From Cordylochernes scorpioides (Eukaryota; Arthropoda; Arachnida; Pseudoscorpiones; Chernetidae): a stretch of DNA of 64,000 bases. Position 1 is the first letter of the stretch, and each line of letters starts with the position of its first letter. The notes under the pieces are model-generated. The model ran no database searches. It was given only the letters and a program-made list of their open reading frames with translations, and was not told the origin of the DNA. Where the stretch lies: NCBI GenBank assembly GCA_030710605.1, contig CP092865.1:143639081-143703080 (forward strand). The letters run 5' to 3'. Shown here piece after piece: positions 1 to 10,644 of this stretch. The position numbers were made by a program, and so were the translations under genes.

Positions 1-135
1 AGATAAAAGCTACTGCCAATTACTTAGTATAAAAACTATGAAGCAGTCTTCACACAAAGAGGCACTAAACTTCAATTATATACTCTATATCATCTAATAA
101 AACTTTCAGATTTTAAGTAATATTGAGTCATAAGG

Positions 136-236
136 CACAATTTGGATTATAGATTATAAACACAAGGTAATAAGACCAAATAAATAAATAACACACTATT
201 TATTTATTTGGATTTGGTCTTATTACTTTGTGTTTA
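136..236. repeat. Inverted-repeat hairpin, PLE terminal-repeat-like
   Basis: A 23-bp arm at 158-180 is repeated in reverse complement at 213-235 with one mismatch, around a spacer rich in TATTTATT. The same sequence family (ATTTGGATTATAGATTATAA, CACACTATTTATTTATTTG) recurs near 1945, 8640 and 20820-21040, where it flanks hammerhead-like motifs, so I read it as a terminal-repeat relic of a Penelope-like element. The rest of 1-413 is AT-rich with no other recognisable content. Confidence 0.5.
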
Positions 237-413
237 ATATTGAGTGAGATTGAAACTACTTTATTTCAATGTTCATATAAGATTATATATGGTTAAATAC
301 AGAATAAATACGAATAAATAAGATTAAATATGGATAAATATAAATAAACGCAAAATATAAAATTTATAAATATACATATATATATAATATATATAGTTCA
401 TTGGTTTTCACTG

Positions 414-660
414 GTTAACTTCATTGCCTCGGGATTGGGGCCGACGGCAAACAGCCATGCCTGAAGATCCAGGGCTCTTCACAGGAGTTGATCACCTCCC
501 GGAGCAGGGTTCGCACAACTCGGCAACTCCAATATCTGTGGGTCAGCGCCCCGTCGCTGGACTCACAGGCGGGACAGGTGGAACGCCTCGAGGCAGGATG
601 GTCAGGATGTTGCTTCATTTTGTAATATTGAGTGGCTAATGTACTAAGTATAGGTTTCAT
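414..660 (-). pseudogene. LINE (non-LTR retrotransposon) ORF2 C-terminal fragment
   Basis: A GC-rich island in AT-rich DNA reads on the minus strand as a 79-residue peptide containing CPAC-x8-H-x4-C (residues CPACESSDGALTHRYWSC), followed by a leucine/valine-rich segment. A CCHC motif of this spacing close to the C-terminus is typical of the ORF2 protein of several non-LTR retrotransposon clades, where it follows the reverse transcriptase. No reverse transcriptase is present, so this is a truncated relic. The clade cannot be assigned. From 661 to 1944 the DNA is AT-rich and I see no gene in it. Confidence 0.45.
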
Positions 661-1944
661 CTAAAAAAGCTATAGGAAAGGGATGATAAAATAAAAGAAC
701 AAAGAAAAATGAACAAACAAGGAAGAAAAATAGGCAGGTAATAAGAAGACTGGAAGGGCGAACTCATTTGACATTTTACACATACATTGAGCCAGCTGAT
801 ATTCCCCTCTCCCCAACCCACTGTTAGATAGGCAAGAAAGTATGGGACAAGATATCTAGAACATAAATTTGCATCCTCATGCTTGACGCCTGGTGGGTAA
901 ATAGGTGAATTCACCTCCTTCAAGTCCAAAGTAAAAGATGCTTATAAATAAATAAATGTTTGTTTTCCAAATACATTTTTACAAGATTTTATCTATCAGG
1001 ATGAAATTTTAACACAGTATAGAGTACATTAATGTTGATCTTATATCTTAATCCTATATTGAAAATTAATATTATATCTCGTTATTTATATAAAAATAAA
1101 TAAGATGACAGTGTGTGTGCTTATTGTGCATATTATTTCATAATATTTTACCTTTCTGTATGAAACTTGAATGCATCATAAATTGTTTTCATTTTATACT
1201 TTTCTTTTCCACCAATTAAAATTTCCAAAATACAGAAATTTATTTTTGAACATTTAATGCACCTGTTGTCAGTAAAATTGCAGAATAAGTTGTTTTTAAA
1301 ATTATGCAAGGGTGAGGAAATCATATTGTAGCGTAGAAATCAAGCCTTGAAATATTCTAAGATGTAAAAGTATTTATTGATGACGTCACAGCGACGAGTC
1401 GACAATTATTAACAGGTCAGCTCCAAAACTATTTACAGCTAGAGAATCTTAAGCAAGTAAGCAAAGAAATATTTTAAGATGATTTCACAAAACAGATTAA
1501 AATATATTTTTATAATCTGTTGAATATATTTTCATTGAATAATATTAAATTAAATAATAAAATATTTCTTCGCCACAATATTGCTGTGATAGCCTTACAC
1601 AATGTAGGCCATAATCCTTTTCCTATATGAAAACTAAAAATTTGAAAATTTCATGTTTGTTTATTGAACCATTTAAGGGTTTAACAAGAGCATGGAGCTT
1701 TTAATGACCTAGAAAGATATGGATGACCACTCATATAACAGACACAAGAATCTCCACAAACGATCTTTTGCTTTAAAACCCTGGACAGAGAGCTGTCATA
1801 ATTACCGCTAAATATATAAATTAAAAGTATACCTCAAATTTTGTCTGTACTGCATGATGGTTTTTGGCCTTAAAATGTTTTCATATATGAAAAAATTGTT
1901 AATGTTGAAATGAAACACAAAGTAATATGAACAAATCTGTGATA

Positions 1945-2160
1945 AAGCACAATTTGGATTATAGATTATAACTACAAGAAAATAAGACCAAATTCAAATA
2001 AATTGTGACATTTCGGTAACAGCATTGTTACCATGATTAGACAAAATAATAAATGAGGGAAAATATCACAGCATGTTCTTAAATAGTACTGTTATCAAGT
2101 TTGTAAACAAGATAGCAGATAAGAAAAAAAGTTTTCTAAGACAACCTAAAATATTCTTAG
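1945..2160 (-). repeat. Penelope-like element terminal repeat with degenerate hammerhead
   Basis: This segment carries the ATTTGGATTATAGATTATAA motif and, at about 2003-2040, a sequence whose minus strand resembles a type I hammerhead: a GGTAACA/TGTTACC helix, GAAA and GTC, but with a mutated CTGANGA box (CTAATCA). It shares long stretches with 17925-18070 and 20820-20950, including ACCACAGCATGTT-like and TACTGTTATCAAGT-like segments. It is a decayed copy of the family's pLTR. Confidence 0.5.
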
Positions 2161-2204
2161 AACTAGAAGTGGAAAAGCCCTCATTTTCTTTTTTTTTTCC
2201 TTTC

Positions 2205-2402
2205 AATTTTTATAATTGAAGGCATATCTGTAAAAATCATTGATATTTCCTTTTTCTTCCATTCTGTTATTTATTGCACATTTCCTTTGAGTAAAAAAGG
2301 CTTCTTTAAATTGTCTCTTATAGTAATATTTGCTATAATCTAGTATCTTTGTGTTTTTTTTATTTATATTATTTTACCCTGTAATTTTTCTATGTTCGAC
2401 AA
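2205..2402 (-). pseudogene. Penelope-like element C-terminal fragment, antisense copy
   Basis: The reverse complement matches the 3' part of the PLE relics at 2468-2640 and 6400-6620 (ACATAGAAAAATYACAGGG, AGATACTAGATTAT, then AGAGACAATTTRAAGAAGCC). In PLEs this part encodes the basic tail after the GIY-YIG nuclease. The frame is broken. It lies tail to tail with the sense fragment immediately downstream, so two fragments have been joined in opposite orientations. Confidence 0.5.
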
Positions 2403-2439
2403 GTACATAATCCTCAATTATATCTCATTTTAGAGAATT

Positions 2440-2720
2440 TCATGGATTTGCAATCATTCTTTTAAATGCTTTGTAGGAAAAACAACCAGAAGTTTAAAAG
2501 AAAGGATTAAAAACCATGAATATGTTCTAAAATGGAATAAAATTGAGAATTCTGCACTAATAGAACATAGAAAAATCACAGGGCCTAATGATTTCAATTT
2601 AAAAATAAAGATACTAGATTATGCAAAAAATCAATGATAATGATTTCAACAGATATAAAATTTGTTGGAACATAACTAAATTTGACAAGGAAATCTTATC
2701 TGACCAACAAAATCTAAAAC
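2440..2720 (+). pseudogene. Penelope-like element GIY-YIG domain fragment
   Basis: From 2468 a frame stays open for about 55 codons and starts CFVGKTTRSLKERIKNHEYV. PLE GIY-YIG nucleases have a consensus of the kind YIGET-x-R-x6-R-x3-H here, so this is the core of the endonuclease domain, followed by SALIEHRKITGPNDF, which matches the usual SALAEH-x-x-TGH segment. The reverse transcriptase and the GIY-YIG start are missing. The family reverse-transcribes its own RNA and nicks target DNA with this domain; this copy is dead. From 2721 to 3116 I see nothing recognisable. Confidence 0.65.
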
Positions 2721-3118
2721 AATCATAACTGAATCTCAAGATGAAGAAAAAAACTGACTGGTAAGGTAATTGCTAGCTTGTTGGGGCCTCCCTCATGTGC
2801 ACCACGAATATTTTCAGATAGTTGTTTTAGAATCCAAAATTCACAGAGAATTGTTTCTTTTTCTGACATCTAGGTGAAAGGAAAGAATGAAATAAATTTG
2901 ATAAAGGGTTGACCAAGTGGTGGTTACACTTATGCCCAAAATTATTAAATTTGGGAAACCACTTTTTATTTTTTTTTTAAATGGCGAAAGAAAGCTCAAT
3001 ACATTGGAAGACGAGACACAACAAGCAATAGCTAGTTCAAGTCACTATTAGGGGTAGCACTAATCTGCTTAGAATGGACCTTTTGCTTTACCTTTGTTAT
3101 CTCGATATATACAATGTA

Positions 3119-5600
3119 CAGTAGAACTCCTCAAAAAAAAATTCGGAAACTCCCAAATTCGGAAAGTATTGTAATGTTTTTTTTTACATACAAAAAATCA
3201 ATTTTCACATGCTTTTATTTTGTTGATATTTCAACATTATTTTATTTTATTTACTTTTACTTTTGCTTTGTTTTTATTTTATTTAATTTAATTTTTATTA
3301 GTAATTTATTTTTAATTTAAGTGTTTAATTAATTTACTTTTACCGATTATTTATAATCGCTAATTAGGGGTTTATCCCCTTTTTTAAAAGCTTAAATAAA
3401 TCAACAGTTTCATTTGACCTTTGTGCTTAGTTTAGGATATTGTCCAATAAGAAGGCAGCATTATTACGTCATAAGCCATTCACGCATTTTTTATTGCAAA
3501 GTTGATTCACCTAAAGTTCAAATTATCAAACATTTTCAGACATTGTAAGTTTCAAATTCTTTTATTCAACTCTCAATTTTTTGCATTTACAAGTTTGTTC
3601 TTCAACAAAATGGCATCCAAAGAGGAGCGGCAAAAACGAGGCAAGTACCGAATTCTTAAGCTTGGTGAAAAGTTAGATGTTCTTAGTGACATTAAAAAAG
3701 GATTAAGCTATACAACGATAATGCAAAAGTATAAAATTTCTAAGACAACTGTTTATGATATAAAAAGTCTGAGCTTAAACTTACAAAGTTTGTTGATTCT
3801 ACCGAAAAAGATGTCAAAAAGTTTTCTCAAGTAAAAAATCCGTTATACGAAAATGTTGATAAAGCAGTTAACATCTGGTACGAAAGTCAGAGATTATCAG
3901 GGATTCCTATTCGTGGTATTGAACTCCAAACAGCTGCCAGTCATTTTGCATCAAAATTGAATAATCCCACTTTTAAAGCTAGTGGTGGATGGTTGTCACG
4001 ATACAGAGCCAGACATAATTTGAAAAATAAAAAAGTTGTCGGGGAAGCATTGAGTGCTGACGAAGATGCAGCTAATCGCTTTAAAGATGATTTTCACAAA
4101 CTAATGACTGACGAAAAGTATGAACAGTTCCAAATTTATAATGCTGACGAAACAGGAGTTTACTGGAAGTCATTACCCGATAATTCTCAAGTCAAAAATG
4201 CAAACAGCGCTAGTGGTGATAAGCAATCCAAAGATCGACTCTCTGTTTTACTTTGTGCAAATGCAGACGCTTCACATAAAAATGTTTTGGCTGTTGTTGG
4301 AAAATCAAAACGTCCAAGAGCAATCAAAAACATCATTGATCGATTGCCTGTCCATTACTATTCTTCACACAAGGCTTGGTTTAATCAAAGCATTTTTAGT
4401 GAATGGTTTTTTAAACGGGTCATAAACGAAGTTCGCAATTTTCAAGAAAATAAGTTAAGAGTTGCTCCAGATCAAGTAAAAGCGTTACTACTAGTTGACA
4501 ATTCTCCTGCTCATCCAACAGAGCTGATCAGTAATGACGGCAACATTAAATGCAAGTTTTTACCACCTAATACAACATCTGTATTGCAGCCTATGGACCA
4601 GGGAGTTATTGTTGCCTTTAAAAGGTTGTATAAACGAAGACAGTTAGAAAGTTGTTTAGTATTTTCAAGTGATGCAGATCAGCCAAATAACTCTGTGGGT
4701 GAACAAACTTTTTCTAATTTAAAAAAGTACGACATCAAGAAAGCGATATTCAATTTTGGAAATTCTTGGGATGAATTAAAATCTTCTACAATAAGAAATG
4801 GATGGAAGATTTTGCTTGAACACAAAAATAATTCAGATTGGAAACAGCAGGTGATGCATTACAATTATCCGAGGATGAATCTGATGAAGATGAACAAGAA
4901 ATTAGACGGCTGGAGCAATTATTTCAAAGAGCTAGAATTGAAGTAAATCAAGAAAGCATTAATGAATGGATCGATATAGACCTTGATGATCCAGGTCACA
5001 ATGTTCTTAGCAATGATGATATAGTTGAAGCTGTTTTGAGTGAAAAAATGGAAATCAGCAGTTCTGATGATAGTTCCTCAACTTCTGAAGACAGTTTGGA
5101 GCCGGATGTTCCCAGATGCGAAGCGTTGAAAAGTTTGGATGTTGCATTAAAATATTTGGAAAAGCGCACTGAACCAGAAATGCTTGCAAGCTACAACACC
5201 ATCAATAGTCTTCGAACTATGCTTATGAGAGAAAGAGAAGCTTTGTTAAACAAGCCAAAGAAACAGACAACAATCAGCAACTTCTTTGCCAAGTCATAAC
5301 TTACTTGGCCATCAATTGCATTACATACATAATAAAATATTTTACTATTTTTCATCGGTTTCATGCTCAAAACTCATAAAAGTCAAGGAACATTTGATTA
5401 AAATCTTAATTAAAATTATGTAATGTACATATAATATTCAACCTAAAATTGTTCATATGCTTCAAAATCTTTGTCTCAGTCATCTAAATGCCTATTAATG
5501 CCACATAAATATTCACAAATCTAACTCTGTCAAATTCGGAAAATCCTCAAATTCGGAATACCTTGCGCCCCAAGCTTTCCGAATTTGAGGAGTTCTACTG
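3119..5600 (+). mobile_element. pogo/Tigger DNA transposon (element 1), about 2.48 kb
   Basis: The ends are inverted repeats: CAGTAGAACTCCTCAAA at 3119 and its complement ending TTTGAGGAGTTCTACTG at 5600. Subterminal AAATTCGGAA motifs occur at both ends. TA dinucleotides at 3117-3118 and 5601-5602 are the expected TA target duplication of the Tc1/mariner superfamily. The interior encodes a DDE_1-type transposase in three frame-shifted pieces (3610-5299). Both ends are complete, so this is a full-length but inactive copy. Confidence 0.92.
3610..5299 (+). pseudogene. pogo/Tigger transposase, broken by two frameshifts
   Basis: The protein starts at ATG 3610 (MASKEERQKRG). It has a psq-type helix-turn-helix (LSYTTIMQKYKISKTTVYDIKS), then after a frameshift near 3767 a CENP-B-type DNA-binding segment (GGWLSRYRARHNL). 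The DDE_1 catalytic core lies in the frame open at 3957-4946: first Asp in NADETG, second in LLLVDNSPAHP, third in LQPMDQGVI, with 32 residues between the last two. A second frameshift near 4837 leads to an acidic tail ending KKQTTISNFFAKS. QTTISNFF fits the PCNA-binding PIP box (Q-x-x-h-x-x-F-F), which is known for Drosophila Pogo transposase. The catalytic aspartates are present; only the frameshifts inactivate it. Confidence 0.88.
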
Positions 5601-5989
5601 TATGTGTATTTATTTGTTCCCTTTACATTTCCTCAATATTTAACCAATCTAGCTGAAATTTTAACAGGATAAGTTATTTTCGAGAAGTATTTTATAACAT
5701 CTTCAATCCAAGTAAATTTCAGAGTACTGGAATAATTTTCTTATTTTTAGTAATAAAATGATATTGTTGTTGCATCATGTTCGATGGTCAAAAACAATAT
5801 TCTTTCACTGAAAATTCATTCAAGCAGAACATGCACGAAGCCAAGTCACATACATAAATATACTTGAATCTCTCATGAGAGATCACCTAAAACATGGCTG
5901 AAACAAATCTCTAGTTATGTTTGAGTTGAAAGGCTCCTTATGATATTGCTAGACTTGTCAATGTATTTGATATGAGACCCCCTCCAGGA

Positions 5990-6632
5990 GAACTAATCAA
6001 TGAATCGAAAGAACTAATCAATGGAGATTTTCCAATCAAATTGATAGAATAATAGAAGACATGAACCAAAGAGTATAAGCATAATACTTTAATTCAAAAT
6101 CTAAATGCAAAAACCAAGAAGCCAAATTTATCATATTATCATTTATAAACAAAAGTTTACCAATAGAAATTTTACTAATATATTTAAAAAGTGTTAAAAA
6201 AATAAAAATTTCATGGAAACCATTTAATCCTCTTTCTCAAAACATCAACAAACACAAGAACCAAATTAACACAAAAGTAGGTTCAATTTCTGAAGTGAAA
6301 TGTGAAAACTGTGACTAATGCTATGTATGACAAACAGCCAGAAGTTTAAAATAAAAATGGAAAACAATTAATATGCCATAAAATAGGGTAAAATTGAGAA
6401 TTTTGTGCACTTGTAAAACAGAAAAATCACAGGGCATAATAATTTGAATTAAAAAGAAACAGAGATATTAGATTATTATAAAATTTCTTTAAGGGACAAT
6501 TTGAAGAAGCCTTTTTCATATGAAAGGATTGTTCTACACTTAATATAGAATGAAAGAAAGAGGAAATATTATTGACATTTACAGTTATGCTATCAAGAGG
6601 ATTTTTTCCACATCCAATTCTAAGAATAATAT
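5990..6632 (+). pseudogene. Penelope-like element fragment: RT thumb to GIY-YIG tail
   Basis: A heavily mutated PLE relic. From about 6200 the sense strand recalls the RT-to-nuclease linker, then a cysteine pair in CENCD (about 6305), QTARSLK of the GIY-YIG core (about 6335), KITGHNNLN (about 6425) and the basic tail including NERKRKYY and IDIYSYAIKR (6550-6600). It is collinear with the fragment at 2468-2640 but longer at both sides. The LTR element at 6633-8495 is inserted in it (TSD ATAT); PLE-like sequence resumes at 8496 and reaches a degraded terminal repeat near 8620-8715. From 5601 to 5989 I see nothing. Confidence 0.55.
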
Positions 6633-6975
6633 TGTTACGTGTAAGGCCTCCAAAGAGACTGCTGTGGTCCCGTTTCCTGGGGAGGTTGACTGTGAATGCG
6701 CTTTTGTGTTGGCCCCGGGATGTAAAATAATGTTTATAAGAACCACGTTTCCTCTAAGATACAGTATCAGCCGGCGCGAGCCGCACGCAGTTCCGAGGTG
6801 TTCGGAAGAGAGAAAACAAGCCTCAACGCCAGGTTGAAGCCTGGCCAAACATCCTGCCGAACGTCTTTGGGTGGCCTGCGGGGAAAAGCTGCAGGAAGAG
6901 CAACGGAGCCTAATCGGTGAACCACAAAGGGAAGAAGCGCATCTAGCAAAGAACCAGTAGGGTCAAGACGCGACA
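6633..6975 (+). repeat. 5' LTR of the non-autonomous element
   Basis: This 343-bp repeat is the partner of 8162-8495. It has TG...CA ends and is bounded on the left by ATAT and on the right by the primer-binding site at 6978-6994. Confidence 0.92.
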
Positions 6976-7085
6976 ACTGGTGTCAGAAGTGGGATTCTTC
7001 CTCGTGGAGGTCACCAGGAGGCTTTTTTATTTAAAAGTTTTTTTTTAGTTGCTGACAAAGGCCCATTGACGTGAGAGGCCAAGGG

Positions 7086-8150
7086 ATGGCCTCTGAGCAG
7101 GACTCGCTGGCTGAGATCGACCGGAGGCTGCAGGAACACCGGGAGGAGTGGGACAAATTAAAGCGCCGAACAGAGGAAGAAAGACTTCGGAGAGAAAAAG
7201 AGTTCGAAAAAGGAAGGCGCCGTAGAAAAGAAGAATGGCTTCTGTTGGAAAGGGAAAGCGAAGAAGGAAGGTGCCGTAGAAGAGTAGAATGGCTTCTGTT
7301 GGAAAAGGAAAGCGAAGAAAAAAGGTTTCTCAGAAACTTAGAGATGGAGAGGCTGCTGTCTCAAATGAAGGCCCACTTGCAGAATGGGACAGGTACGGCC
7401 GAGACAGCTTTGGATGATGTCAGCGAGGGCCAGGCAGAGTCCCGAGGACTGGAAGTCGAGCCGGGTCACATGGGGAAATTGCGTGGAGTGGAAAGCCTGA
7501 TTGAGGAGCCTCCTGGACAGACCCTGAATCTGCTTCACGCGGACCCGCGAATGAAGCGGCCCCAGCGGGAGAAGCGGTGCCAGCGAGAAAAGCGGCACCG
7601 GCGAGAGAAGCAGTGCCCTCGGAAGAAGTGGTGCCAGCGAGAAAAGCGGCGATGGCGAGAGAGGCGGTGCCCTCGGGAGAGGCGGTCCCTGCGAGAGGAG
7701 AGGTCCCGGCGAGAGAGGTGGTCCTGGCGAGAGAGGTGGTACCAGCATAAGAGGCGGTGCCGGCATGAGAAGCGCCTCCGGCACGAAAAGCGGTACCGTT
7801 ATAAGAAGCGGAGTCGGCATAAGAGGCTGAGTCAGCATGAGAGGTGCCTCCGGCATGAGAAGCGGTTCCGGCGTGAGAAGCGATACCGGCGAAATGGGCG
7901 GCTCCGGCAAGAGGGACGGTTCCGGAGAAAGGGGCGGCTCCGGCGGGAGAAGCAATCCCGGCGAGAAAGACGGCTCCGGCGAAAGGGGCGACTCCAGCGA
8001 GAAAGGCGACTCCAGCAAGAGAAGCGGTTCCATCAAGAGAGGCGATTCCAGCGAGATAGGCAGTTCTGGCAGGAGAAGCGGCACCGGCGAGAGAGGCGTG
8101 ACATCTGGGCGACAGAAGCGATGAGACCGGATCGGGACGATCCGCCTTGA
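7086..8150 (+). CDS. Arg/Glu-rich gag-like ORF with an 18-bp minisatellite
   Basis: I choose the ATG at 7086 (MASEQDSLAEIDRRLQEH), because the related element at 37782-40932 also starts its gag MASE; an upstream GTG at 7071 is in frame. The 354-residue product starts with a charged, probably coiled-coil region of about 100 residues (repeats of RRRKEEWLLLERESEEG), then a short linker. From about 7550 to 8105 roughly thirty six-residue repeats of the type RREKRx are encoded by an 18-bp tandem repeat. There is no zinc knuckle, protease or polymerase. The N-terminus resembles that of the sibling element's gag; the repeat tail is unlike any known domain I can name and could bind nucleic acid by charge alone (inference). 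Confidence 0.6.
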   Translation: MASEQDSLAEIDRRLQEHREEWDKLKRRTEEERLRREKEFEKGRRRRKEEWLLLERESEEGRCRRRVEWLLLEKESEEKRFLRNLEMERLLSQMKAHLQNGTGTAETALDDVSEGQAESRGLEVEPGHMGKLRGVESLIEEPPGQTLNLLHADPRMKRPQREKRCQREKRHRREKQCPRKKWCQREKRRWRERRCPRERRSLREERSRRERWSWRERWYQHKRRCRHEKRLRHEKRYRYKKRSRHKRLSQHERCLRHEKRFRREKRYRRNGRLRQEGRFRRKGRLRREKQSRRERRLRRKGRLQRERRLQQEKRFHQERRFQRDRQFWQEKRHRRERRDIWATEAMRPDRDDPP

Positions 8151-8161
8151 GGGGGAGGCAG

Positions 8162-8495
8162 TGTTACGTGTAAGGCCTCCAAAGAGACTGCTGTGGTCCC
8201 GTTTCCTGGGGAGGTTGACTGTGAATGCGCTTTTGTGTTGGCCCCGGGATGTAAAATAATGTTTATAAGAACCACGTTTCCTCCAAGATACAGTATCAGC
8301 CGGCGCAAGCCGCACGCAGTTCCGAGGTGTTCCGAAGAGAGAAAACAAGCCTCAACCACGGGTTGAAGCCTGGCCGAACGTCTTTGGGTGGCCTGCGGGG
8401 AAAAGCTGCAGGGAAGAGCAACGGGAGCCTAATTGGGTGAACCACGAAGGAAGAAGCACATCGTCGCAAAGAACCGGTAGGGTCAAGACACGACA
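8162..8495 (+). repeat. 3' LTR of the non-autonomous element
   Basis: This 334-bp direct repeat of 6633-6975 is preceded by the polypurine tract and followed by ATAT. Just before the tract, the segment GATCGGGACGATC is shared with the same position of the element at 37782-40932 (read on its own strand), which links the two families. Confidence 0.92.
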
Positions 8496-8720
8496 ATATT
8501 TTGTTTCTTTGAAAATAATTTTTTCATATCTGCAATATTTTTTGCACAATTAATAACAGTAACAACCATTATAAAATATTCCTGTTTTTTTATTATTCAG
8601 TACTTTTGTCTAATGGTGGTGACAACATTGTTACCAAAATGTTGCACACTATTTATTTATTTGAAATTAGCCTTATTAGCTAGTGTTTCTACTCAATAAT
8701 CCAATTTGTATTCAATATTA
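8496..8720 (+). repeat. Continuation of the PLE relic with degraded terminal repeat
   Basis: This continues the PLE interrupted at 6632. At about 8614-8660 there is a plus-strand remnant of the hammerhead region (GGTGACAACATTGTTACC, then CACACTATTTATTTATTTG) with the conserved core mutated. From 8721 to 9070 the DNA is AT-rich without recognisable content. Confidence 0.4.
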
Positions 8721-9074
8721 TCATTCTCCCATAATTTCAAAATTGCTATTAATAATAACAGTTTTAAAAGCAAAAAAAAATTAACATTTTTGAAACAATA
8801 TTCCAGGCAACCTCTACTCCTGCAGAAACCAAGCATATTTTTTATATTTTCATCAAAAAATAATGGGTGTAATGTTTCATCATTACCATCATCTAATTAA
8901 TTAGGATCCTAAGCTCAAAACCATGGTGAGAAGGTTGGGTTTTATGTTTAAATTTGCCAAAACTGCTGGCTCATTTTTTAACACTGACTTTACATTTTGT
9001 ATATAATTAGTGATAAACTACATGCATTGTTTTAAAGCATTTTAAAGGAAGATGTACCATTTTTGGCATACATA

Positions 9075-9680
9075 TATGTGATGAGTTATCCTGTCGACTA
9101 AAACTATGGTGAGGTATACAGTCGACTTAATCTATGTTGTGAGATCCTGTCGACTCTCGCTATACTGTGTTGACCGAGGGTCTCTCGCTGTGGTATGGTA
9201 ACCGAAAGGGGCAAACCTGTAGTAACCGAGAGGGACAGTCAGGGCGTGGAGAGTTTTCCAGTACCTCTCTATACCTTGGGAGACTTTAACAGTTCTCACA
9301 GAGTACAGGCAGTCGTGGTCAAGGCAGAGTGGAAAGCTTGGTAATGTCCACACAAAAAACGAAGACACATTTGTACTAGGATAGTTCCGTGAACAGATAA
9401 GAGTTGAGCTAGGAGCGAAAGATGGAGAGATAATAAGTTTTCTTACTGATCTATGGCATGGTCGAGCATCAGAAGATGAAGTGACGAGGGCTCCCGCTGA
9501 TGGTGGATATATCTTTGCATATCAGCATATTGCATTTCAGCAGATGCAACAAGAGCGTAGATCGGATGGCGAAATTGTACACTGGCGCCGTGGCAGTTTC
9601 CATCTTTAGACCTTGTTGTTTTGGGACTACTACATATTGAACTCTGCTTTAAGCTCAACTCTTAATCTATTACAGAGTTT
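9075..9680. repeat. Unclassified GC-richer repeat fragment
   Basis: A block of about 600 bp with higher GC than its surroundings. Three TGTCGAC/AGTCGAC motifs with similar flanks lie at 9085-9160. An inverted pair (AAGAGTTGAGCT at about 9400 and AGCTCAACTCTT at about 9650) brackets the right half. Reading frames of 71-78 codons are open on the minus strand but carry no motif I recognise. It could be an LTR or leader fragment of a retroelement, but I could not find its partner in the window. Confidence 0.25.
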
Positions 9681-10640
9681 TATTTATTTTTCCTCAGTTT
9701 GTTCAAAGTACATTACAAATGGTGATGTAATGACACAAGTCAATCATGCGTATAATTATTTATAGATGTGTTTCTAATATACAACATGAAAATCTTGTTA
9801 TAAGTATTATACAATATGGGGTTGTTGGTTTAAATTACCATATATATAATCTGTATATGGCACACCTATATATAATTACTTAAAAAATGAACAGTCCTTT
9901 TGAAAAGTGTGATGACGCATGTGCCATATCAAATCATAGTTATTTCCCCCCCCTCAAGATGGAGGGCTCAGCACTGCAGGATCTCACTTCCTCCTGCAAT
10001 CCGCTTCTCCCAAGGTCTGAATCTCTATTGCTTCCCTTTGGTCAACCTCGACTACTATCTTTTTCTATATATATATATATATATGAAAAAACAATAGAAA
10101 AATAAAAGATAAGTGGGTCAGGTGTTGATATTAAAAGATATTGATATTGCCATCTAAAAGCACATGTGCTTGTGGTCAGGAGATGCCTTCTTTATTTTTA
10201 ATATATATATATGTCATAATATATGCTCTACCAGGAATAATAAAGCAAACCTACAGTGAACCCAGAGAGAGACGGGAGGGTAAGGGACGACCCACTTTAC
10301 GCATCAGTGACATTCCAAATGGGCGACTACTGGGGCCCGTTACCTGGAACCTCGGGCCCTGCTCTCTCCGTCTCTCTCTCGCTTGTTGCCTGGGTTCCTC
10401 TTCCAACTTGTGGTGTCCTTATTTCTTTCCCCCACCTTATTATATTCCACATATATATAATATTTTAAAAAATTATTTAAGCTTATTATAAAATAAACTT
10501 TATTAATATTAAGAGAAAAAAAGGCATCTCCTTATTGTGTGAATGGAATTTGCTGATGACTTGCGCCATCTATCTGATAAATATCAACCATTCCTTTATT
10601 TTAAATATTCCAGAAATAGGCCAAATACCTATTCTTGATT
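9681..10640. other. No gene seen; AT tracts and microsatellites
   Basis: AT-rich sequence with a (TA)n run at about 10065-10083 and another at about 10201-10212, and a GC-richer patch near 10255-10440. The open frames are short and without motifs. Confidence 0.5.
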
Positions 10641-10644
10641 AATC

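Larger units (their letters stand above)
6633..8495 (+). mobile_element. Non-autonomous LTR retrotransposon (tRNA-Leu primed), 1.86 kb
   Basis: LTRs at 6633-6975 and 8162-8495 start TGTTACG and end CGACA, flanked by the 4-bp duplication ATAT (6629-6632, 8496-8499). A primer site TGGTGTCAGAAGTGGGA follows the 5' LTR at 6978; it is complementary to the 3' end of tRNA-Leu. A purine tract (GAGGGGGAGGCAG) precedes the 3' LTR. The 1.19-kb interior has one ORF and no protease, reverse transcriptase or integrase. The LTRs differ at several positions, including a deletion of about 12 bp, so the insertion is not very recent. Confidence 0.92.

Noticed and set aside
7338-8348. 336-codon proline/leucine-rich ORF on the minus strand
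   Set aside because: An 18-bp repeat keeps several frames open at once. This frame runs across the LTR border and has no start context or partner.
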